Positions 24,627 to 31,221 of a stretch of DNA of 64,000 nucleotides are shown here, piece by piece (position 1 is the first letter of the stretch; each line of letters opens with the position of its first letter). The notes below the pieces were generated by a model. The model did no database searches and was not told where the DNA came from. It saw nothing but the letters and a program-made list of their open reading frames with translations. The stretch lies in NCBI GenBank assembly GCA_963663845.2, contig OY760650.2, positions 1,922,001 to 1,986,000 of the forward strand, in the 5' to 3' direction. Both the position numbers and the translations under genes were made by a program. This DNA comes from Versatilivorator sp963663845. Its GTDB lineage: Bacteria > Acidobacteriota > Terriglobia > Versatilivoradales > Versatilivoraceae.

Positions 24627-25610
24627 TCAGCGCGGCGTCAAGGGCCGGATGTTCTTCTCGACCCGATTCAGAGGATGACGGAAAGCCTGCCGCCGCAGCC
24701 GCTTGAGATTGGGGTAGCCCTCGGCCTGCTCGCGGGCCCACTCTTCGGCGAAGCGCCCGTTGCGGATGTCCCGCAGGGTGTCTTTCATGCGCTGCTTGAC
24801 CTCTTCGGCGGGAAGCTTCTCGTGCCGGGTCAGCGTTCCATACTGGGAGGTCGGTGAGTGATAGCGGGTCTGCTCGAACATTCCCTCGACCGCCATCTTG
24901 TGGAAGATCTCGCCGGCCTCGCCGGAGGCGTAGAACTCCAGGGCGACCAGTTCGGGGGGCACTCCCGCTTCCACCAGCACCTCGTAGGAGAGCAGCAGGG
25001 CCTGGTTGAAGAGCGGCCACAAGGCCTGCTCGCCGAAGAGGTTCACGTCGGCCTCGTCCTGGAAGGTGCACTCCAGCACCCCGGCGCGGGTGCACCCCAC
25101 CCCCTTGGCCAGCGCCAGCGCGATTTGGCGGGCCTGGCCGGAGGCGTCGTGGCCCACGGCCACGAAGGCCGGAACGCCCTTTCCCTCCACGAACAGCTCG
25201 CGCACGGTGACGCCCATGGCCCGTGGGGACATCATCACCACGTCCACGTCGGCAGGAGGCTGGATGCACTTGAAGCGGTAGCCGTAGCTGCTGGCGAAGT
25301 CCAGCACCTGCCCGCCCCGGACGTGCTTCTGCATGTGCCGCTCGTAGACCTGCTGCTGGATTTCGTCCGGTATCCCCACCAGCACCAGGTCGGCCCTGGA
25401 GGTCGCCTGAGCGATGGAGAAGACCGGAAACCCGTCTCTTTGGGCTTCCTGGTAGTAGGCGTCCCGGCGGTTGCCCACGATCACTTCCAGCCCGCTGTCC
25501 CGCAGGTTGCGGGCCTGGGCGCTTCCCTGGTTTCCGTACCCGATCACACCGATGAGGCGGTCTTTCAGGGGGGCCAGGTCGACGTCTTCATCGAAGTAGA
25601 TCTTGCGCAC
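24627..25610 (-). CDS. Ketol-acid reductoisomerase-like protein with altered active site
   Basis: A 327-residue protein aligning end to end with class I IlvC. The NAD(P) loop is GVIGYGNQGSAQARNLRDSG. The metal site is changed: the DLFGEQ motif reads NLFGEQ, so Asp190 becomes Asn while Glu194 is kept. The AHGFNI motif with catalytic His107 reads ASSYGY. The second pair of glutamates is partly lost: Glu225 remains, but the expected position four residues on is Ser229. APKGPG becomes SPRAMG. It probably no longer performs the isomeroreductase reaction of branched-chain amino acid synthesis. A lone position beside a flippase-like gene, with no ilvBN or leu genes, agrees. I infer a reductase of unknown substrate. 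Confidence 0.7.
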   Translation of the reverse strand: MRKIYFDEDVDLAPLKDRLIGVIGYGNQGSAQARNLRDSGLEVIVGNRRDAYYQEAQRDGFPVFSIAQATSRADLVLVGIPDEIQQQVYERHMQKHVRGGQVLDFASSYGYRFKCIQPPADVDVVMMSPRAMGVTVRELFVEGKGVPAFVAVGHDASGQARQIALALAKGVGCTRAGVLECTFQDEADVNLFGEQALWPLFNQALLLSYEVLVEAGVPPELVALEFYASGEAGEIFHKMAVEGMFEQTRYHSPTSQYGTLTRHEKLPAEEVKQRMKDTLRDIRNGRFAEEWAREQAEGYPNLKRLRRQAFRHPLNRVEKNIRPLTPR

Positions 25611-25663
25611 GAGTCTGCCTCCTTATTCAACAAACTTTCCTGTTCTGTTCTCGCCGTCCCTCA

Positions 25664-26008
25664 TCAGGCGGGAAACGCTCGGGACGCTTCATACACGACT
25701 CTTCCTTCCTTGAGGGCGGGCTTGATAACCAGAGCGTGGCTGTCCTTGAAGCGCTCCACATCCCCAGGGTCGACCACGAGCGCGTCAACCGCAGCGCCTA
25801 CGCCATGCAGCTTTCGGTAGATGCGAGCCATGAGGTGGAGTGCGTCCTCTCCCCGCTTGATGATGAGAAGGTCGACATCGCTGTTGGGGTTCATTCGCCC
25901 CCTGGCGGCCGATCCGAAGAGAATGATCTTTTCCGGCTGGGCCACATCCACGATTCGCCGGATGATGTCGTCCAACGTCTCTTGTTCGAGCAGGGGATTA
26001 CTTTCCAT
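25664..26008 (-). CDS. MNT-type nucleotidyltransferase, orphan copy 1
   Basis: A 114-residue minimal nucleotidyltransferase with the polymerase-beta signature EKIILFGSAARGRMNPNSDV then DLLI (Gly-Ser, then Asp-x-Asp). Such MNT proteins are antitoxin partners of HEPN toxins. No HEPN gene follows; the next gene downstream is the IlvC-like gene. The gene overlaps the end of the Sel1 gene by 11 bases. A second copy at 34391-34735 differs at only 7 of 114 residues, and the flanking DNA stops matching within a few bases of each end, so this is a recent segmental duplication. Confidence 0.8.
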   Translation of the reverse strand: MESNPLLEQETLDDIIRRIVDVAQPEKIILFGSAARGRMNPNSDVDLLIIKRGEDALHLMARIYRKLHGVGAAVDALVVDPGDVERFKDSHALVIKPALKEGRVVYEASRAFPA

Positions 26009-26450
26009 CGGAGCCAAGCTCTGTCTGCCACTCGCGGGCTCGGCGTTGAGCCTCGGAAATCTGGACCGGCGTCATCTTGTTGGCAAGCTGGTCGCGGGCC
26101 TTTCGTGCATCTTCGTCACCCTTGGCGCCGGCGAGATTGAAAAACATGTGGGCCGCCACATAATCCTGGGGAACGCCTCTGCCGCTGCTGTACATCAGGC
26201 CGAGGCCGTGTTGCGCCCCGGCGTTACCTTGTTCGGCAGCGCGACGATACCATTTGAGGGCTTCTGCGAAATCCTGGGGAACGCCCTTGCCATTGCTGTA
26301 CGCAAAGCCGAGGCTGAATTGCGCCCCGGCGTCACCGTGTTCGGCATCGCGTTGCAATTTGTCAATGGGATCATTTTCCGCGGCCAGAGCCGTCGCCACG
26401 CTGAAGATGAGCGCCAGTAGCGCCGGTCCGCGTAGCATCAAAATCCTCAT
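25998..26450 (-). CDS. Exported Sel1-repeat protein
   Basis: A 150-residue protein with a signal peptide (MRILMLRGPALLALIFSVAT, cleavage near ALAAE). It has two clear Sel1-like repeats: GDAGAQFSLGFAYSNGKGVP followed by DFAEALKWYRRAAEQ, and GNAGAQHGLGLMYSSGRGVP followed by DYVAAHMFFNLAGAK. Sel1 repeats form alpha-helical solenoids used for protein binding. A strong Shine-Dalgarno AAGGAGG precedes the ATG. The gene ends inside the start of the nucleotidyltransferase gene. A distinct Sel1-like exported protein is encoded at 58336-58953. Confidence 0.9.
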   Translation of the reverse strand: MRILMLRGPALLALIFSVATALAAENDPIDKLQRDAEHGDAGAQFSLGFAYSNGKGVPQDFAEALKWYRRAAEQGNAGAQHGLGLMYSSGRGVPQDYVAAHMFFNLAGAKGDEDARKARDQLANKMTPVQISEAQRRAREWQTELGSDGK

Positions 26451-26574
26451 TCAAACCTCCTTCTCTCTCGCTTTGGAAGAAACAATCCTCGAACTTTTTG
26501 CGAAGCTCCTCGTTCGTTTGTGGAGATGGCCTCGTTGCAGGTTTGCCACCCAAGTCCAACTCTTCGTGCCACAT
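26371..26574 (-). CDS. Possible small coupled ORF upstream of the Sel1 gene
   Basis: A 67-codon frame starts 5 bases after the stop of the DUF4145 gene and runs into the Sel1 gene. The part before the overlap (MWHEELDLGGKPATRPSPQT then NEELRKKFEDCFFQ) is hydrophilic and has protein-like composition. The rest overlaps the Sel1 ribosome binding site and signal peptide in another frame. No family is recognised. It may be a genuine coupling peptide or chance. Confidence 0.25.
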   Translation of the reverse strand: MWHEELDLGGKPATRPSPQTNEELRKKFEDCFFQSEREGGLNEDFDATRTGATGAHLQRGDGSGRGK

Positions 26575-26579
26575 GTAAA

Positions 26580-27263
26580 TCAGTCCTCGGAACTGCCTTG
26601 AGGCGTCTTTGGTCTGGGAGGCGGATTGATTGCGTCGACTGCGCTCTTAAGCACGAGGGTGCGATAGAGAAAGGCCTCCATACCGTCGATCAGCGTGGTT
26701 AGCTCCTCCGGTTTGGGCATCCAAGCGCGGTGGGCTGCCGCGCTGCCTGCATCGACCAGCTTGAGGAGCGTCTCAAACTCTTGCTCACCGATGACACCGT
26801 TATCTTGAAGTTCCTTGAGCTTCCCCTTGAAAGATGATTTCTCTACTGCGTTCAACACCATCGTGCGTTCCAGGGCGGTGCGGGCGCCGATCGCAGCCAG
26901 AATCCGGTGACCGGCGTTCACAGCGCCATAAACCTCGCGCAGCAGATTCCGGAGCGTGGCATCGACAAGCTTATTCGTCCATTCCGGTTTTGGTTGCTTT
27001 GCTGGTGGCGGCCAATGGGATACGTGTGGACCGTGGATCTTGTGTTCACCGAAAAACTGCTCATCAGGCCAGGACTCTTCCTGGAAGTAGACCGTTTCGC
27101 ATCCACGACATCGAAGGATACGAAAATTTGTGGTTGCCCCTATTATGGCTTCGTCGTCGAACCAACGTTCCTGATGCGATGCGACAATATCTGCGATGCG
27201 ATCAGATCCGCATCGAGGGCAATGACCGTCGCAAGTATCGGAGGCGCCGTTTACAGTCTTCAT
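26580..27263 (-). CDS. DUF4145 protein with N-terminal zinc ribbon
   Basis: A 227-residue protein. The N terminus carries two CxxC knuckles (HCPRC at residues 14-18 and RCRGC at 51-55), forming a four-cysteine zinc ribbon. The rest matches DUF4145: LLREVYGAVNAGHRILAAIG, then ARTALERTMVLNAVEKSSFK, GKLKELQDNGVIGEQEFETL and SAAAHRAWMPKPEELTTLID. The family is often encoded near restriction and other defence genes, and its all-alpha part is HEPN-like. It lies in the accessory island upstream of the Sel1 gene on the same strand. Function is not established. Confidence 0.75.
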   Translation of the reverse strand: MKTVNGASDTCDGHCPRCGSDRIADIVASHQERWFDDEAIIGATTNFRILRCRGCETVYFQEESWPDEQFFGEHKIHGPHVSHWPPPAKQPKPEWTNKLVDATLRNLLREVYGAVNAGHRILAAIGARTALERTMVLNAVEKSSFKGKLKELQDNGVIGEQEFETLLKLVDAGSAAAHRAWMPKPEELTTLIDGMEAFLYRTLVLKSAVDAINPPPRPKTPQGSSED

Positions 27264-27286
27264 TCAGGTCTCCCAAGCCTATACCA

Positions 27287-27340
27287 CCACAATCCCGTGC
27301 CCCCTTGCCGGCGCTAGACATGGACGGACTCCCGCTCAAC
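27287..27340 (-). pseudogene. Relic of a MNT/HEPN gene junction
   Basis: On the minus strand this 54-base piece matches the mntA-hepT overlap at 33160-33213 with about 8 differences. It includes the end of the antitoxin reading (VERESVHV and stop) and the overlapping toxin start (MSSAGKGARD). Neither gene continues: both frames diverge immediately. It lies in the 247-base gap between the DUF4145 and ParA genes, where nothing else is recognisable. It is a footprint of a former HEPN/MNT module or of recombination between such modules. Confidence 0.55.
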
Positions 27341-27510
27341 TCAATATCGAGGACCTGCTGAGAAATCTGGACAGGCGGAAGTGGATGCAGTGGGACGACG
27401 GGCGCCAACCGCATATGACTGGTCCGCGGATGCGACTGGAGAGCTGCGTGCAAGACCAATGATCCAAACTGCGGTCTGCCCTTCAGGTGAGACTACACTG
27501 CAGCGGCACC

Positions 27511-28515
27511 TCAATCGCTAACCCCGGCCTCCTCGATGATTTGCTTTGCGAGCTGTTTGAAGTCACCGCGCGCAACCTGAACCGACGCTGCGTGACTCCC
27601 GATGGCGCCGTCGGCCGGGGTGAGTTCGAAGATCGGCTTGCGCCTCTCCTGGGCCATCGGGACCAGGCTGCGATAATGCTTGACGGTGGCCAGACAAGCT
27701 GGATCCTGGCTCGGCGAAGCAGGAAACTGCCCGTTGTCCTGATCGAGTAAATTCCTGGCGTACTCCTCCGGCATGCGATTGATCCATCGATCATAGGCCT
27801 TGACCGGTCGGCTGAGCCGGACTCCGTGCTGCTGCACAACGTACCCCAGCGGTTTCATGCTGCCCTGAGGCAAGGGGAACGACGGCTCTGACCAGTTGTC
27901 TTTTCTCTTTTCCCACTCGTTGCGCCAACGTTGAAGAGCTGGGCCAAGGTTACGCAGGCCCTGGAGGGAAAACAGGTCGGCTCCGAGCGGAACGACGACG
28001 TGATCGGTGGCGATGAGGGCGGAGCGGTTGATTGCTCCCAGATTGGGGCCGACGTCAGCCAGAATGACCGTCGCCTCCATCGCTTTCGCACCCTCCTGCA
28101 TCACCGTCCAGAACGAGGTCAAAATCCGGAATGGTCGATACAGGTTGGTCGAGCCCAGCGCGTCCGGCCATTCGCCGGACAACGTATCCTCAAAGCCGGA
28201 AAGTGCGAGGTCTCCGGGAATCAGTTCGAGAGACTCGGAGATCTTCTGAAGTGCAGGAGGCAACAAGTCGCCGACCTCCAACAGAGGCTTCACGCATTCA
28301 AAAATGGTTTTCCCGCGCTGCCCGCCCTCGCCGTCCCAAAGGTGTTCCAGCCGTTGTTCGTCGAGAAATCCGGCCGAAAGATTGGCTTGAGGATCCAGGT
28401 CGCAGGCGAGCACCCGTTGACCGGTTTGCGACAGCATCCAGGCCAGATGGTAAACGAGGGATGTCTTGCCGACGCCGCCCTTGTTATTGAAGAAGGTCAG
28501 TACCGGGATGGTCAC
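27511..28515 (-). CDS. ParA/Soj-family ATPase
   Basis: A 334-residue P-loop ATPase with the deviant Walker A of the MinD/ParA superfamily (FFNNKGGVGKTSLVYHLAWM; Lys12 signature lysine, Lys17 P-loop). Walker A' is VLACDLDPQANLSAGF and the switch region is VILADVGPNLGAINRSALIA. The C-terminal 100 residues (PLGYVVQQHGVRLSRPVKAY and beyond) are longer than in chromosomal Soj. There is no ParB or parS nearby. The GTG start overlaps the stop of the upstream AlbA_2 gene as GTGA, so the two proteins are made together. It could be a partition-type ATPase of a mobile element or the regulator of a defence pair. Confidence 0.88.
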   Translation of the reverse strand: MTIPVLTFFNNKGGVGKTSLVYHLAWMLSQTGQRVLACDLDPQANLSAGFLDEQRLEHLWDGEGGQRGKTIFECVKPLLEVGDLLPPALQKISESLELIPGDLALSGFEDTLSGEWPDALGSTNLYRPFRILTSFWTVMQEGAKAMEATVILADVGPNLGAINRSALIATDHVVVPLGADLFSLQGLRNLGPALQRWRNEWEKRKDNWSEPSFPLPQGSMKPLGYVVQQHGVRLSRPVKAYDRWINRMPEEYARNLLDQDNGQFPASPSQDPACLATVKHYRSLVPMAQERRKPIFELTPADGAIGSHAASVQVARGDFKQLAKQIIEEAGVSD

Positions 28516-29720
28516 GGTGCGCGCCTCCGAACGGTTGCCTGAACGAAGGCATTTTCGACGATGAATTCCGGATCGGGATGGCCATGATCCCTCAACGCTT
28601 TTCTGGCGATGGCAATGCCGGCGCCAAAGCGTTGCACATACCCGAACACTTTTAGCGCCTCCGCCACATTCGGGTTCCGGTAGTCGGTCACGCCCGGCCG
28701 CCCGAAATTGTGTCGAGTCACGACGCCGAATGCGCCACCGGGGCTATGGATTTCGACGCGGTCCCTGAACCAATTGACCCGCACGGGTGCGTTGGTGGCC
28801 TCGTAGGTGCGGTGCATCACGGCATTGCGCGTGATTTGCTGAAGCGCCTCCAGAGGATAGGTCGACTCGCGTCGCTCCAGGTCGGCGTGAGTCAGGTCGA
28901 TGCTCGTGCGGATGTGCGCCTTCATCTTTTCGTCGATGCGCCGCATGATCTCTGAAAGCGTTCCGTCGATGGTTTCCTCATCGACGATGGGATCTGACAA
29001 CTCGGTTCCGTCGATGCGCAGGAACTGGATATAGGAGTTGGGGATGAAGTCCCGCGGGCGTTTGCCGAGCACCAGAAGGCCCAGAACGGTGGCTGTAGGA
29101 TCGGCGACGGAAGCAATCATCTTAGCGGTAGCCAAGCGCTGTTCCCTGCTGCGTTGGTTTGCATCAAGGATCTCGGCACTGAATGCCTGGGGCAGATATT
29201 CCTCGTCGAACCGGGAAAGGATGAGGTCGGAAACGGTGGCCCCGGGTACGGGCTGAATATCGAACGGGATGGTGTGCGCCCTGCGCCTCTCGTTGAGGAT
29301 ACGTTCATCCTGCTCGGTCGCAATCCCGCGTCGGGGACCGTACCGCACGTGAATCGCCCCTTGGAAGCGGACGGGAGGCGAGTCCGACGGCAACACGCTG
29401 ACCACGGCGACCGGCTTGCCCTGCAGGGTCCTTTTCTCGACAAGCATGGACGGCGGCGGAACGATGTTGCCGTCCGTCTTGATGGCACTCAGTTGAATCA
29501 GCAACTGATCGTTGATTTCTATGTCACTGGTCTCTCCAGTGTCTTTCAGACCCACGAATACAACGCCGGCTTGACCGGATCCGGGCAGGTCATTGGAAAA
29601 CGCACAGACTGCCTCTCGAATCCGGGTCGGTGCGTCGCCGTTCAGCGATTCCTTGTACTCAACGCGGAAGCTCTCACCGTGATCCACCATGTCGTGCAAT
29701 TCGGTGTCTGTCGGCCTCAT
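28512..29720 (-). CDS. AlbA_2 (Schlafen-like) / GHKL ATP-binding protein
   Basis: A 402-residue protein. Residues 10-150 form an AlbA_2/Schlafen-type domain: ESFRVEYKESLNGDAPTRIR, EAVCAFSNDL, GVVFVGLKDTGE and IHVRYGPRRGIATEQDERIL. Residues 255-390 resemble the RecG-like GHKL ATP-binding C-terminal domain: YPLEALQQITRNAVMHRTYE, FRDRVEIHSPGGAFGV and RFGAGIAIARKAL. Such fusions are usually annotated as ATP-binding proteins or transcriptional regulators and occur in defence islands. Here it is coupled by a four-base overlap to a ParA ATPase. No promoter was identified. The pair is not one I recognise from described systems. Confidence 0.8.
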   Translation of the reverse strand: MRPTDTELHDMVDHGESFRVEYKESLNGDAPTRIREAVCAFSNDLPGSGQAGVVFVGLKDTGETSDIEINDQLLIQLSAIKTDGNIVPPPSMLVEKRTLQGKPVAVVSVLPSDSPPVRFQGAIHVRYGPRRGIATEQDERILNERRRAHTIPFDIQPVPGATVSDLILSRFDEEYLPQAFSAEILDANQRSREQRLATAKMIASVADPTATVLGLLVLGKRPRDFIPNSYIQFLRIDGTELSDPIVDEETIDGTLSEIMRRIDEKMKAHIRTSIDLTHADLERRESTYPLEALQQITRNAVMHRTYEATNAPVRVNWFRDRVEIHSPGGAFGVVTRHNFGRPGVTDYRNPNVAEALKVFGYVQRFGAGIAIARKALRDHGHPDPEFIVENAFVQATVRRRAP

Positions 29721-29888
29721 CGTGGCGCCAGTATAATGTGAAGTTCGACAAACTGCATAAAATCAACCTGGCAACCGGGTCAGCGGACTGAGCGGATGGC
29801 GGCGCCGGCGGGAAGGCCGTGCTTATTGGAGCCACCCGACTGGTCACACTCATCGCAAAGTGGCGCATGATGCCGGCGGTGAGAGAGG

Positions 29889-29917
29889 TTGACACGGCTG
29901 AAGTATGGCCATATATT
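29889..29917 (+). promoter_or_regulatory. Sigma70-type promoter giving a leaderless RHH/PIN transcript
   Basis: A perfect -35 TTGACA (29889-29894), a 17-base spacer and a -10 TATATT (29912-29917). The ATG of the antitoxin is at 29924, where transcription should begin, so the message is predicted to be leaderless. No Shine-Dalgarno is present before this ATG, which agrees. Confidence 0.7.
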
Positions 29918-29923
29918 TTCCAC

Positions 29924-30208
29924 ATGCCTTCAACAACCATCAAGTCGACCTATTCTCTGGATGTTGAATCGGTGCGCAAGCTGGAGACGTTGGCGCAACG
30001 CTGGAAGGTATCGAAGACCGAAGTGCTGCGGCGCGCCATTCGGATGGCAGAGATGGAAGGAGGGCCGGGTGACGGGGCGCCACTCGGCGCACTCGACCGA
30101 TTGCAGGATTCCCTGCGCGAGCGCCGGGTCGACGTCAAGCGGTGGGCGCGGGATGCGAAGGCCGAGCGACGCGCAGCTTCTCTGCGGATGTCTTCCAAAT
30201 GCCAATGA
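29924..30208 (+). CDS. Ribbon-helix-helix antitoxin
   Basis: A 94-residue protein. Residues 1-40 are an RHH DNA-binding domain (TIKSTYSLDVESVRKLETLA, QRWKVSKTEVLRRAIRMAEM). The C-terminal part is charged and probably wraps the toxin. The start is fixed by a consensus promoter whose transcription start coincides with this ATG. An upstream in-frame extension would include the promoter itself and is rejected. The stop overlaps the PIN toxin start as ATGA. Confidence 0.82.
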   Translation: MPSTTIKSTYSLDVESVRKLETLAQRWKVSKTEVLRRAIRMAEMEGGPGDGAPLGALDRLQDSLRERRVDVKRWARDAKAERRAASLRMSSKCQ

Positions 30209-30576
30209 TCCACCTGGACACCAGCTTTCTGATTCAGGCGCTGGAACGGGGGGTGGCTGAGGACCGCAAGCTGCGGCAGTGGATGGAGGAGGGCCGGACA
30301 CTGGGAATGAGCGCTGTCGCCTGGGCAGAGTTCCTGTGCGGGCCACTGGCTCGCCGCGATGTTACACTGGCTGCCGAAATCGTCGGACGGCGCAGTGACT
30401 TCACGACGGAGCAGGCGGCGGTAGCCGCCCGCCTATTCAATGAGTCGGGACGGCGGCGAGGATCATTGGTCGATTGCATGATCGCAGCCGCGGCCCTCGC
30501 AGACGGTGCAGCCATCGCAACCGCGAACCCGGCAGACTTCAGCCGATTCGAGGATTTCGGCCTGAAGATGGTTTGA
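30205..30576 (+). CDS. PIN-domain toxin (VapC-like)
   Basis: A 123-residue PIN protein starting at an ATG that overlaps the antitoxin stop (an ATG six bases earlier is also possible). Catalytic acids are seen in MIHLDTSFLIQAL, SAVAWAEFLCGPLARRDV, GSLVDCMIAAAAL and the final TANPADFSRF. That is a complete PIN active site. It forms an intact module with the RHH gene upstream. Confidence 0.85.
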   Translation: MIHLDTSFLIQALERGVAEDRKLRQWMEEGRTLGMSAVAWAEFLCGPLARRDVTLAAEIVGRRSDFTTEQAAVAARLFNESGRRRGSLVDCMIAAAALADGAAIATANPADFSRFEDFGLKMV

Positions 30577-30578
30577 CT

Positions 30579-30872
30579 TCAGCGAGTGTGGGATGAAAGC
30601 CCCCGAAGCACTTTCTCGCGGAGCCCCACGATTGAAAGTCCAACAACCTGACTGCGCGCCTCATCGTATCGAACAATGACTCCCTCCCCGATATCGATGC
30701 CAACGGCAGGTTTTGGTGAGGCGACGGAGATGTACAGCACATCTGCCTTGCCATCGTAATTCCAGTTCAAATTGTGCCTGCTCTCTGGAATTTTCAACGC
30801 TTCCAAAGAATTGGTCTCCTGGACGTCAACGCGAATCCTGGGAATTGCCAAGGCACCCTTCTTCAACCGCAT
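30579..30872 (-). CDS. DUF2283 (YuzE-like) small protein
   Basis: The DUF2283 domain occupies residues 35-90: NWNYDGKADVLYISVASPKP, then VGIDIGEGVIVRYDEARSQV and VGLSIVGLREKV. These proteins are usually encoded next to DUF4258 toxin-like proteins and are suspected antitoxins. The first 34 residues are not part of the domain. A TTG at 30770 directly before NWNYDG is an alternative start that would give a normal-length domain. No DUF4258 gene is recognised in the 349 bases upstream. It is convergent with the PIN toxin, 2 bases apart. Confidence 0.7.
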   Translation of the reverse strand: MRLKKGALAIPRIRVDVQETNSLEALKIPESRHNLNWNYDGKADVLYISVASPKPAVGIDIGEGVIVRYDEARSQVVGLSIVGLREKVLRGLSSHTR

Positions 30873-31221
30873 CCAGATACGATTTGGCCACGTTGCATTG
30901 TTCTGTATGTGTTTCCATCAAAAAAGAAGCTATGTCCAGACGCTGAACCACAGCGAGTGACAATCCTTGTGGTGTTTTCCTGGACATTGATGCCAGGCTT
31001 GGCTGCCGGTTGGGTCGTCATCAGCATCCCGATCGTCTCAGCGGTGACGATCATCCTGCCTCCCATTGACCTCGACCATTTCATTGTTCTTGCCCCCTTA
31101 AAATACGGATTCCTAGTCACCGAGGGTGATCAGTGCGGCAGAGTATGGCCAGCCATCAAGATGCTCTGCTCGCCCAAACCATCAAACGGTATCCCGGTTC
31201 GGGGCATCAAGGAATGAATGG
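30873..31221. other. Intergenic stretch with no recognised gene
   Basis: 349 bases between the DUF2283 gene and the 452-residue membrane-anchored protein gene. Several short frames of 50-85 codons occur on both strands, but none resembles a known family. On the minus strand, where a DUF4258 partner would be expected, no such motif is seen. The GC content is visibly lower than in the flanks, as in the neighbouring gene. Confidence 0.5.

Noticed and set aside
27511..28515. ParA gene as a chromosomal or plasmid partition locus
   Set aside because: No ParB gene, parS-like inverted repeats or replication gene is visible nearby. The coupling is to an AlbA_2 protein instead.
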